64,000 nucleotides of DNA, taken from the NCBI RefSeq assembly GCF_004193775.1, contig NC_041005.1, positions 15,161,865 through 15,225,864 on the forward strand. The letters run 5' to 3'. Below the pieces are notes generated by a model. The model saw nothing but the letters and a program-made list of their open reading frames with translations, was not told the origin of the DNA and ran no database searches. Below are positions 44,620 to 55,378 of this stretch, one piece after another (positions within the stretch are counted from its first letter, which is position 1; each line of letters begins with the position of its first letter). Source of the DNA: Glycine soja (lineage: Eukaryota > Streptophyta > Magnoliopsida > Fabales > Fabaceae). The translations under genes were made by a program, and so were the position numbers.

Positions 44620-46190
44620 GCAATGCTCGTTGTTGTTGTGATTGATCCCCCAACCTTTGTAGTCCTTTTGGCCTTCTTGGGTTTCAATCTTTTTCCTGCT
44701 ACGTCCCTTGTCAAAAAAAATCCCACTCCCAAGAATCAACAAAAACCTTCCCCCAACCATGCTTATATGATTCCTCTTAGTCGGCTTCCTATACCCTGTC
44801 TAAAGGGAGATTCCATCTTAGTCACTATTTTGGAGGAGGAGTTTCTTGTTGGGTTGGATAAATGTAAGAATTACCTCCATGGATGCCTTCTCTTGCTGAA
44901 GACACTGGTTCTCTATTTGAAACTATTGAAGCCCCGGAAGCCCTTTGTCATTTGGAAGCTTATTGCCATTGGTAAGAGCTTCTTTGATTTTTTTTTTTTT
45001 TTGCCTCAGGAGGATCAGAGAAAGGCTATTTTTGTAGGGTCTTGTGGAGTTTCTCCTGGATTCTTGCGATTGTATTCATGAAGCTTTATGTTAATCCATA
45101 AAAGGTTTATCTTTCTAACGCCAGTGTTGGATTCAAATATCTAGCCTTTCCTAGGAATACTAGAGACCTAACGCATTTTTCTTCATAGCAAGGGGAGTAA
45201 GTACCATTCTTTTGCTAGATGGTGCTACCATTAAGAGGATTTCTGGACATTATGCCTGATTCCTAGTGCATCATGATTTGTCGGGAGAGATGAGAGATCT
45301 AGTCCTTGTGGAAAGGTTAGGATTTGCATTTTTTGTCAATATTACTTATAAGCATTTTCCTCTTGTTTGTGCTAGCTGCAAAACTATTAGGCATTCATTT
45401 GCTAATTGTAAATCCTCTATTCACAATGTTTTTGAGCTCGTGGGGGAAAAAATAGGGACCTTTTAAGAATAATCCCAAGAAGCCGGATAACAATGGCTCT
45501 CAGGTTGATGCAAGGTCTCTTGGCCCTGTCCTTACCCAACCACAAAAGTCAAATGAGTCTCCCCTAGATAATGGATCTCTTAACAATGAGGTTCATGTTT
45601 TTTTCTAAAAGTTCCCCGTCGTCGAAAAAGTCATTTAGTAGTATTTGTCATCTTTTAGGAGGAGCTTCTCTGAATTTAGGCACAACGTTTTCACATGTGT
45701 CAAATACTTTCTCTAAAACAACTTCTCCCTTTTTGGCCAGGAGGATGCTTTGGCCATTGTGATTCCCCTTGATGATTGTGTCTCCAAAGATCTTTAGATA
45801 GTTTCTAAATTCTAGGTTGACATGGCCGATGAAGAGTAAGATGATGATCTTAGGAGAAATGAGAAAGATGCCACTCAGAAGGATCCAGATTTTGAAGTGG
45901 TGTTGACTAAATCCTAAGAGAAAAAAGTTGATGAAGAAAGCCAAAGAAAATAAATATCGCAAAGTTCATAATACCCATAAAAATAGGGCTACTTCATCTC
46001 TTACCCAATGGAAGTTCTCTATTGGAATGCAAAATTCTCATACTAGACCAGTCCTCAAATGCTTATGTTCCTCTAATAAGCCACATTTTCTCTTCGTAGT
46101 GAAACCTTGGACTTCTTTAGACAAAATTCTTGTCTCTTTCTGGGATCAACTCCATCTTTTCCCATAACTATCAACTCTTGAGATGATCTT
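44620..46190 (+). pseudogene. LINE ORF1 (zinc-knuckle nucleic-acid-binding protein), decayed
   Basis: The ATG near 44623 starts a poorly conserved N-terminus. Then PCLKGDSILVTILEEEFLVG and FLPQEDQRKAIFVGSCGVSP show the plant LINE ORF1 domain (DUF4283 type). At 45266-45466 the frame reads LVLVERLGFAFFVNITYKHF and then CASCKTIRHSFANC, a C-x2-C-x-H-x-C type zinc knuckle. ORF1 binds LINE RNA in the ribonucleoprotein. The remaining part to about 46190 is basic and broken by stops. Confidence 0.8.
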
Positions 46191-47600
46191 CCCCCTAATC
46201 TATGGTGTCTAAGCCGTTAGACTTTAAATCCTACTACCATTTCTATTTCGGATCAACAGTGTTCTTTAAAGTCTGCTTGGATAACAAAACTGCTTATATT
46301 GCTACCATTTATGGTTCCATGATCTGTATAAAAAGGAGAAACCTTTGACAGGGGTTTGTTGACCTTCAAGCAAATGTGGGAGGATCTTGGCTCTTCATAG
46401 GATATTTTAATGTGATCCTTGGGCCTCATGAGAAGAAGGGTGGTCTTCTTCCTCTCAAGGATTCCTGTGATGATTTCCTAAATTGGACTTATTCTAATGA
46501 CCTCACTCATATAGTCAATCGAGGGGAAAATTTTACCTAGTTGGTAGAGGGGGTTCCAAAAGTATCAATATTGTCTAGATCATGCTTTCTATAACTTAGG
46601 CTATCTTCTTAATTGGGATTCTGTTGTTTGTTGTGCTCTTCCCAAAGACAAATCTGACCATGCCTCCTTCTTTTGGTGCTTAATAATCTTGTTACAACTC
46701 CTAAAGCCCCCTTCAAGTTTTTGGCCTTGTGGTCAAATCACCCGGATTGTAAGAACCTAGTGGATGAAATTTGGAAGTAACCTTAGGTTGGTTTTCCTAT
46801 GTATATTTTGAAGCAGAAGCTGAAACTTCTAAAGTCTACTTTAAAAACCTAGAATTTTGAGGTCTTTGGAAATGTCAATAGGAGTTATAAGATTGCTATG
46901 GAGAGGGTGAACAATGTTTCAGTAAAGGATTTATCTTGAAGGTAGTTTAGAAGAGTTGGTTTTCCTAGAGTCAAAAGCCCAACATAAGCTTCAAGATGCC
47001 CTTGCCTTTGAGGAATCCTTTTGGAGGGAGAAGGCTCTCCTCAATTGGTTTAGCCTCGGTGACAAAAATACTGTTTATTTCCATAAGGTTACCAAGTTAA
47101 GAAGTGTCACCAAAATTATTAGCCTTCTCAAAGATGGAGATAATGTCTTTTAATCTTCAGAGGATATCCAATAGCATATCATTCAATATTTCTCAAGCCT
47201 ATTTGCTATAGACAACAACTGCATACATAATAATTTGATTTCCATGTTAATTCCTAAGCTTGTCTCTAGTGAGGATAATGACATGCTTACAATATTGCCC
47301 TCTCCAGAAGAAGTCAAAGTTGTTGTCTTGTCATTGAATGACATGCTTACAATATTGATGGCTTTGGAGGTAATTTCCGCCATTATTACTGGGATACTAT
47401 TAGGAAAGATGTTTTCAACTCAATACGTCCTTCAATTTTTTTTACTTAGAATTGGATCTTACCTAGGGTTGAAGGTTCAATTAAAGACGATGAACCTTTG
47501 CTCTGTTGTTGCTCCCTAGCCAACTATTTTGCACGGTTGACTTATCTGCTTAAACAACGAAGGATTGCTTCTATCTCTAGATTCTCAAGAAATAAGTCTT
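46191..47600 (+). pseudogene. LINE ORF2 5' part (endonuclease and RT start), truncated
   Basis: The endonuclease region is seen at about 46376-46550 (GGSWLFIGYFNVILGPHEKK, DSCDDFLNWTYSNDLTHI). The active-site GDFN reads GYFN, a loss of the catalytic Asp. Further on, FEESFWREKALLNWFSLGDK and NTVYFHKVTKLRSVTKIISL (46990-47140) mark the linker before RT. PKLVSSEDNDMLTILPSPEE leads into the RT domain, which stops near 47600. The catalytic RT core is absent. Together with the inverted C-terminal fragment to the left it may be one rearranged insertion. Confidence 0.8.
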
Positions 47601-47792
47601 CGAATATAGTGGTATTCTTCATGCCTTGCATACAAAACAATCAAGCAAACTAGAAGGGAAAGATTAACAATGATTAGAAGGCAAAGAAAAGGGGAAATAA
47701 AATCAAATAAAATATGAATGCAAAAACCCTAGAGTTTAATTCTAAATTGCCTAAATATGAGACACTAGTCCCCGACAATGGTGTCAGAAACT
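47601..47792 (-). other. Athila-like primer binding site and short leader
   Basis: TCCCCGACAATGGTGTCA (47769-47786) is the reverse of an Athila-type primer binding site complementary to the 3' end of tRNA-Asp (TGGCGCCGTTGTCGGGGA in relatives), with two or three changes. It lies seven bases inside the LTR edge. Only about 170 bp of leader remain before LINE sequence begins. Confidence 0.7.
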
Positions 47793-49245
47793 TGTTAGGG
47801 ATATTTCTTATGTTTAAGTGTAACCAAGTTTCGAAATAGAAATTGGACTCACGTTCAAGTGGTCCCTAAAGAACTAGTGTATGTTTGGGCAATTAGGATT
47901 TAGAAATTAAGGTTTGGTAAAAGTATTTATTAATTGGTTTTATTTGAATTCATAAAAGAATAAAAATAAGAGTAAAATCAAATAAAAGAGAATAGTTGAA
48001 GAAAGAACCACAATATTGTTGTGAGAATTAATGGTTTGAACAACTAGGGTTGGACTTGGTTTCTCCTTTTTTCAATGCAATAATCCCGATAAATCTAGTT
48101 ATTCATTTAATTTATCCCTAACTCACAGTTATATTCTAACCCTAGTGTCTTAGGTGAGAGGGTCTAAGTTATTTAGATTAATTCTCAATATCTTGGCAAA
48201 TCAATCTAAATAACCAGAATTGATGTTTAAGAATTAAAGGAGCCTAATTAGTATTAACCTATGTCTATAATCAATACCAATTAGGTATTTTTCTTAGTTC
48301 AGGAATCAAATAAATGTTGGTCGACTAATCTATTGATTCCTAATATCAAATACTAGGTGATCAATCTAAAACAAGCATTAAGAGAAGAAGAAGAAGAATA
48401 AATCTAAATAAATGTATTAAAAGAGAGTATTACATGAAATTAGGTTCAACTTATCCAACCCTGACAAATGAGAAGATTAGTTGCTCATATCTTAATTAAA
48501 ATTCATAAGATCAAACATACAAACATGTAATGAATCAAAACTAAGAGCCCTAGGAATAGTACTTTCTATCTTAGAAAGTTATTGTCTGAATCACGCCAAA
48601 ACTCCTCCTCTATTACACCTCAGGTCTTTTAAATTCTAATATGGGCTTGGGCCTATCCTGACTTCCTCACTTAAGTGTGAGTAACATCTCGCTTGAGCGA
48701 GGCCTTTCGATCCTAAAAATTTCAGTTTCTGACTCCCTTTGCTTAAGCACATAGAATGCCATGCTTAAGCAAGGTCTTTGAGACCTACCTTTGCTTTGCT
48801 TGTCTCGATGAAGCACAATGAAGCTTAGTCTTAAGCAAGGGCCTCCAGTAAATTCAAGGTTGCTCACTGACATAGCTCGCTTAAGTACATAGCATGTCAC
48901 ACTTAAGACAACTTGACTTCATTATTCATCTTCAAGGTTCCTCTCGCTCAAGTGTTGAGGAAAGTTTGCTTGAGCGAGGCATGCTAGTGTCTCCTTCATA
49001 TGGTTCTGACTTGGCTCTCTTAAGCTCACAACAAGCCATGCTTAAGTGAGTATAACTCGTGTTCCTGACTCAATTTCCTATAAAAACTTCCACAAAAATA
49101 GTAAAATGTCCCAAAACTAACAACCTAAAGATCCTATCCGATAATTCCTAATTTATCCTATTTTTGAGTTAAAACAGGGTTTAGTGTATCGAATATGTTT
49201 GATAATTGCCTCAAATCATGTATGAAATATATTTGGCGATTATCA
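47793..49245 (-). repeat. Athila-like LTR (1,453 bp), minus strand
   Basis: Bounded by TGTTAGGGAT on the left and GGCGATTATCA on the right. On the minus strand it starts TGATAATCGCC and ends CCCTAACA. The primer binding site lies on its left and a 3'-UTR signature with a purine-rich stretch (CTAAATTTGGAGTAC on the minus strand) on its right. It carries many GCTTAAGC and CTCGCTTGAGCGAGG motifs (48660-49060), upstream on the minus strand of a TATA-like AATTTAAAAG near 48630. Confidence 0.75.
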
Positions 49246-50943
49246 AAGTACTCCAAATTTAGAACATTGTTTGTCCTCAAGCAACAACAACTTCCTATAA
49301 AGAGTTAGCACTGAACAACAATTCTTACCATACAACATCTCTCACTCATGCAATTTTCCAATCACTTCCAATTATCTCATGTACCTAATCAATTAGCACA
49401 ATGCTCACTTCATCAATTCAAAATCACCGAGTATCATGTAGAAACCCCATAAATTAACAAGAATGGCAATGCAGAAAAATTAAGCAACAACTTGTGCTCA
49501 CAAAAGTGTTTCTCTCCAAAAGCTTCAATTTAGCTCACGTAAGTGTATAACTCAACCCACGACCCTAAACAACAATACAATTTAACTTTGATTTTCATCT
49601 CAACAATCAATTCTCATAGGCACATGCAAAGATCACTAAGTACTTTCTTGGTATGTAATGTGACTGGGATACAAAGAACTTGATTTTTTTGGATATTCAA
49701 AATGACTGAGAGAAGAGAAAGCTTTTATTTATCTATTTTTTTTATAAAAAAAGTCAGTCATTTTTTGCTTTTCTTAGCCACTATGAAATACCTGAACTTG
49801 ATTCTCCCTTGGTGAGCATAGATTGTCCACTCCAAACTTAGAACACTGCATTATTATAAGTCATTTGTTCTCCTCTTCCCTAAAGTCAAGGATAACATTG
49901 CCTTTTCTTTCAGGCTTAGGATTCAATATGATCAACAAAATTTTTATGTTTAGGATCAACATGGGTGACAAGGGTTAATAAATTTTAAGTTTACTATTTG
50001 GCTTAGTGGCTAGTAACACAAACATGACCTTGATCGTCTCTTTGCACTTAACCATAAGCATATAAAAAATGAGATTGAATCAAAATCAAGTGTGTGTGAA
50101 TTAGGTGTGACACTCAATTTGTTGAACAATATGGTTCACTGAACTTACCAGGTAGGCTACAAGTTGCGTAAATTATTTTTATTCATCAAGCCAAACTAAT
50201 CAACCTTTTTAGAATTATGCAATAACACACAATTTCTTTTTCATTATTTGGAGTGCAACCACAAATTTTGAATTCAGCAAAACAGTTTCCATCATACAAT
50301 GCAAGAGATGTTAATATGCAATCACATGTTCAGTGCTTCCTACTACTACTTTATTTAATTCAAAAACAACTAATCCTTAAAATAAAAACAACTAAAAAGC
50401 AATAAAAGAAATAGAAAAAGGGAACAAAAATACTCCCCTATGACTCAGTCTTGTCTAAAGAAGAGTTTGCATTATCCCCACTACTCTTTTGCGCAACATC
50501 CTCTTGTGTAGCCTCATGCCCCCTTCCTTAGGCAACGGTTGGCTAGTCCCCAAATTTGGCTAGCCATGCCACATAGGCTACATACTCCTCCAACTCCAGT
50601 AGTGGTGTGGAGGGTGAACCCTTTTGAATGAATCCATAACCGTATTGATATGGAGGGTGTGAACCCTTTCAATGAATCCATAGCCATGTGTAATGGCATG
50701 GTTGTTGGCTGTAATGAATCCTACAAATCAAAACAACTAAAAAGAAATAAAAGGAATAGGAAAGAGAGGTACTCCCTTAGAGCTCCTCCTCATCTGAGGA
50801 AGAGTCTGCCTTAATCTGGTTTCCGCTGCTGCTATCCCTACTTCCCTCCTATGCAGCCTCATGCCCACTTCCTTGGGCAGTGGCTAGTCCCTAAAACTGG
50901 CTGGCCATGCAACATAGGATGCGTACTCCGCTTGCCTGGGGTA
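49246..50943 (-). other. 3' untranslated region of the Athila-like element
   Basis: Next to the LTR lies CCAAATTTAGAACATTG..TTTGTCCTCAAGCAA, a sequence type found beside 3' LTRs of Athila elements. The rest is AT-rich and holds two similar 100-bp blocks near 50500-50700 and 50810-50950 that repeat part of the extra ORF's end. No other coding motif is seen. Confidence 0.55.
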
Positions 50944-51435
50944 TTAATAAGGTTCAATAGCTCTGATAGTGGTAAGGAGGCCAAAAACTCGTAAAGAATC
51001 TAGGACCATGCCAATGGCATGGTTTTTAGCTGCTATAGTGGCTCGCATCTCCCTCATCAAGGCCTGAAGTCTATCTAATATGGTGCTAGTGAAGGCAGGT
51101 CTGTAGCAACGAGGCTGTAGAAGGAGGGTCATCTGCTACGTCAAGGGATGCTAGTGCGCTGTTATCAAGGATGAACTGTTGGTTAATGGGTCGTCGAATG
51201 GTATCATAGGGGGATCCATGAAGGCCAATCAACCTATACTCCTCTAGACCTACTAAGGCTAGTGATGAGAGAAGGGAATCCTAAAGAACCTTGCGTGTAG
51301 GGTTTGTGGTGTTGGCCGAGAGCACAAACTCCTTAATCTTCTTGGAGATGATGTAACCAATATTCATGGACATCCCAGCAATAATAGCATAGATAAGGTA
51401 GGCAACATCCTTGTTAAGGTCTGAAACGTAGGAGT
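50944..51435 (-). pseudogene. Athila extra ORF, 3' part after the solo LTR
   Basis: It continues the ORF cut at 52855: SYVSDLNKDVAYLIYAIIAG, MSMNIGYIISKKIKEFVLSA, then LVGLEEYRLIGLHGSPYDTI. The last part (LQALMREMRATIAAKNHAIG) is a coiled-coil-like tail in another frame. LIYAIIAGMSMNIG matches LVYAILTRMSVHVA of the Ogre extra ORF in position. Ends with stops and at least one frameshift. Confidence 0.7.
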
Positions 51436-52854
51436 TGATAACTACGAAATATAAGCTAATTTGATAGTCAATCAGGATAAATAAGTGGGTGTAATTTCTT
51501 TACTTTATTATTGTTTTTAATAAAATAATGAAGAAATTAACATCTTTGCTATTTTTGATTAGCAAAATTCAAAAGAAGAAGATTTCAAGTGCTTTAGAGG
51601 AAAAATTGATGCAAAAATGGGAAGAAAAAGCCTTGAAGAAAAATTAGAAGAATTGGAAAGCCCACTTAGCGCCCAAGGCAGGCCCAACGCGCATTCTCGC
51701 TTAGCGCGCAACACACGCTTAGCGCAAAAAAGGCCGACAAAGAAGTCCAAAGGCGCGCTTAGCGCGAAAGACCGCCCTAAGCCCGAAGTCAGCGTGAAAA
51801 TTAAGCTACCTAGTGCCTATATAAGGAGGAGGAAGCAGAAGAAAAAAAGGACGAAGTCTAACAACCCATACATTAGGTCTATCCCTTAGGGGAAACCATC
51901 TTTCCTTAGCCATCCCTCTTTTCTTGTTATTAGTCATCTATCACCTTCTTCCATCCACCTCAACCCCTTAAAGTGTAAAAGCCTCTCATGACAATGAGAG
52001 GCTAAACCCCCATTAGTTAGGGCCTAGCAGGCCTAAAAAGCCAATAGATGTATTGTAATGCTTCATATCTATCAATGCAATCAAGTGTTTTCTTCCCTAT
52101 TATCCTTTCTTATTTTAATTTCATGTATCATTCATTCTTGCATCATCTTTAGGGGTTAGTCGCTCGGGAGACTGTAATCCTTAATAGAAATACAAGAAAG
52201 GTCTTACATGCATCTATTTTAGGGGTTATTCATTGGGAAGTGGTAATGTCTAAAAGAACTGGGAAAGGACATCTCAACATTGCATTTCTAGGGATAGAGT
52301 GACTTTGTTGTGCCTCTGCATACATTTTTATACTTAATGTTGTTTATGATTCCATCTTTGCAAAGGGATTTGGGAGAGAGAATACATAAATTAGGCTTTT
52401 TATCATGAGGGATCCGGGTTGAGCATATTAATAGATGTGGGTAGGAAAAATTCACCAAATTGATAGAGAAAAATCTAAAATAATACATCTTAGGAAAATA
52501 AGGCAGGCTAGGTCCCAACATTATCACATTCCAAATTTCTTTATCTTCATCTTATCTTTTACTTTTCTTATCTTATCTTTCTTTATCTTCTATTTTCTTT
52601 TATCTTTATCATCTTTTAATTCAAATATTTTATCTTTTCTATCTTATATTTTTATCTTTAAATATTTATTTTTTCTTCTAAATCTTTATCTTATCTCCTA
52701 TCTTTCTTTATCTATTATTTTATTTCTTTTCATTGCTTAATAATTGGGTTTGCATTAATCTAAGTACAAACAAAGTCCTTGTGGATTCGACACTTGGACT
52801 TCCGAATACTTTACTACTTGTCACAAAATTGGTACACTTGTCAATCGGTTAACA
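51436..52854 (+). mobile_element. Solo LTR (1,419 bp) with GGAGT target duplication
   Basis: It begins TGATAACTACG and ends CGGTTAACA, flanked by GGAGT (51431-51435 and 52855-52859). Removing it rejoins the extra ORF (ITLN/SYVSD). It holds CGCTTAGCGC-type palindromes (51664-51780), then a TATA box CCTATATAAGG (51817-51827). Its end (GTGGATTCGACACTTGGACT, ACTTGTCACAAAATTGGTAC) is of a type common in plant gypsy LTRs. No internal sequence is present. Confidence 0.88.
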
Positions 52855-53499
52855 GGAGTTAAGGGTGATGTTGGCGTAGTAGAAGGTCAACCAAGTCTGT
52901 GTAAGTTGCCTCATGTTGGATCTGTGAATCAAGTGGGGAACAACAAACTCCCTTGCTCTGCTCATCTCAAAGCTCGCCCTTGGTACACAAAGTACATTTT
53001 CCACCTTTGTGTGATAACTAACATTGTCCATCCATTGATCATATTGAAGAATAGTACCTGACTTTGGAGAAGACATTGCCAAATAGGTGTTAATGACATG
53101 TGTGTCATACAAGATGCAAATGTTGCAAATAGTGTTGTACCACTCAAGAACTACATCTTCATCTTCCATAGGATGGTAGGTATTCGAATAGAACTCATAA
53201 CCTATGGCATCACTAAACTCATGGTATGGTTCAACAAGTTTCTTCCATTAGCATTCTTGTATCTCATTTATGACAGCGGGATAGTGATTGGGTACTAGTT
53301 CCATATGCCGCTCTTTGATCCCCTGCTTCCTCCCCAATTCTTCGAATAACTTTTTATAGTGAAGTGAGGGAAATTGTTTGTTGGGTTGGAGATTTTCATT
53401 TTCCTCTGGGTTAGGTGCATTTTGAGACCCACTGCCTTGGAGCCTCTATTTCTTTTGGGGAAGGGCTTTCTTTTGAGCGGTTGTCTTAGTACGGGCCAT
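52855..53499 (-). pseudogene. Athila extra ORF, 5' part, with plant-transposon-type domain
   Basis: ATG at 53499 (MARTKTTAQKKALPQKK) begins a basic N-terminus. Then come ELGRKQGIKERHMELVPNHY, LEWYNTICNICILYDTHVIN, VLCVPRASFEMSR and RSNMRQLTQTWLTFYYANIT, the same domain as the Ogre extra ORF (LCIPGQDF, NMTTLTQTWMTLLLSNI). There are two internal stops before the solo LTR cuts the frame. It is in the env position of an Athila-like element, upstream of the 3' UTR and LTR. The function is unknown. It resembles a database family called putative plant transposon protein. Confidence 0.75.
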
Positions 53500-53500
53500 C

Positions 53501-54020
53501 CTACAAATCAGAAGAAACAATACAATTGGAAACAAGAATGTTAGTCTTAGAGAGAAAGAGAATCAAAGATTGGTATTCTGGGTGACCTTGCTTAAGTTAG
53601 AGCAAGGGCTCTCTTAAGCGAGGCTATCAGTAATTCAAAAGTTGAGGTTCTGTTCCCATTGCTTAAGCACCCAGAACACCGCGCTTAAGCATGGAGGTGA
53701 CCTCGCTCATGTCCTTGCCTAAGCCTGAGGTCTTAACTACGAGGACAACTCTCTCAAGTGCCCAGAATTTAATGCATGAGTGAGGCGTATTAGCAAGAAC
53801 CTTCTAATTTCATATTTTGAAACAAAAACCCTACCTCGCTCATAAGATCTTGATTTTGGCTTAAGCGAGGTTGAAGAACATGGGTTAAAAATTGATTTAT
53901 TCTTCAATGTGGTAGCATAAACAAACTTTATGTGCAAATTGTAGAAATCAATTTGACCCCTTGTGTTAGTTAGAGTTACCAAAATACAAGAAGGAAGGAG
54001 AGGAAGAACAGAGAACTTAC
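53501..54020 (-). other. Probable intron in the 5' UTR of the Athila extra ORF
   Basis: On the minus strand CATCTGA/GTAAGTTC gives a donor (intron starts at 54020), and TGATTTGTAG/GATGG gives an acceptor (intron ends at 53501), one base before the ATG. The interval carries several CTTAAGC motifs (53580-53880). Splicing is inferred from the sites only. Confidence 0.6.
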
Positions 54021-54440
54021 TCAGATGAAGATGCAAGACTAAAGAGAAGGATACTTGGGGTGCTTGAGTGTGCTTGTGAAGAAAATGAATGAAGGTGTAA
54101 GGGGAGAATGAAAAGAGAATGGTTTTAAAGTGAGAATAAGGGGTACTGAAATGTGAGAAAGGGGATAGAATTAAGGGTCATTTAATGGGGGAAGTAATCG
54201 AGGGGGAGGGATGGGTGGGAAGTTTTAAAACTTCCCATTAGTTACATATTGCTCATTTAAGCATGAGCATTATCTCTCTTAAGTGAGTTTAATGGGTCAG
54301 GAGGCCCAGACCCATTTTTTTATAGATGCCTCGCTGAAGTGGGAAGGGTGCTACACTTAAGTAAGAGGGGGTCAGAGAACCCCCTACTAGTTACTAACTT
54401 GCCTGGCTTAAGAAATGGTGTAGCCATGCTTAAGCGAGGG
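54021..54440 (-). promoter_or_regulatory. Internal promoter and leader exon for the Athila extra ORF
   Basis: On the minus strand CTTAAGC and AGCGAGG palindromic motifs (54290-54440) lead to TATAAAAAAA (54324-54315), then a leader of about 290 bp ending at a GTAAGT donor. The order of parts equals that upstream of the Ogre extra ORF. Confidence 0.55.
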
Positions 54441-54734
54441 GGAACAATTGTGTTCTTTATTGTGCAAAATAAAAGAAGATTTGCCAAACTTTTAAACATG
54501 AATCTATCCTAAAGGCAATGCAAATGCAGAGGAAAGGTTAGAATCCTAGGTTGTCTCCTAGCAAGCGCTTCTTTAATGTCACTAGATTGACGTGTGAAAT
54601 GACCTCATGGGTCACTTAGATGGATTACTGTGACAAGTCGCTCGATGTCAACGCCTATGTAAACCTTCAACATGAGACCATTTATTACCCAACTTTTTGT
54701 GTAGCAGAGTCCTCACAAAAGCCCTCAAGGTTCT
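54441..54734 (-). other. Athila post-pol segment
   Basis: Minus-strand GTGACATTAAAGAAGCGCTTGC..AGGAGACAACC (near 54560-54600) matches a conserved stretch found just after the pol stop in Athila elements. No pol of this copy is present. The next element's truncated LTR abuts at about 54735. Confidence 0.6.
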
Positions 54735-55378
54735 TTCAAATTCGTAAAAGGATAAGATTAAAACTTTAGAATCCCTTTTTACAAAGACAAAGACCTCAAT
54801 ATATAGCTTCCAAAAGATAACTACACGAAAGGCACACTACAGTTGTGGTGAATCCACCATGGCTATGGTCGGAAGTGATGATAAAACCTTGGGTGATTAT
54901 GGATTGACTATGACCCTCGTGGTTGACCACGACCCTCATGATTTGACCACGACCCTCTTGAGATGACCATGATCTCATGAATTGACCCATCTTGGTTGGC
55001 CATGACCCTTATGAGTTGACCATGGCCCATATGAGTTGACCACGACCCTCATGAACTGACCACGACTCTTCTGATTTGACCATTGCCCTCATGATTTGAC
55101 CATAACCATTGTCGGATCTTGATGCTATTTTGGAGGGTTGTTATCACTTTATTATGATTGTACTGATCACCACGGCAGTGGTCAATGTACCACAGCTATG
55201 ATCAAGTGTAGAGTCTTCAAATCTTCATAAATTTGTGCAATTTCCAACACTTTCACTCAAATGAGCGATTATGCTTCTATAATACAAAACTAGTGTCCAA
55301 ATGTGAGTTTTGCAAAGAAAATGCATACAAAATGACACAAAAAATCATACAAAATACCACTTAGGAAGTGGTTCATCA
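54735..55378 (-). repeat. 3' LTR of the second Athila-like element, truncated
   Basis: Shares long blocks with 62500-62976 (ATATAGCTTCCAAAAGATAA, TTGACCACGA..CTCATGATTTGACCA, GAGTCTTCAAATCTTCATAA, AATACAAAACTAGTGTCCAAA). It ends GGTTCATCA, minus-strand start TGATGAACC. An internal part has a run of ATG(A/T)(T/G)TTGACCACGACCCTC units (54890-55110) that is expanded relative to the other LTR. Confidence 0.8.
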
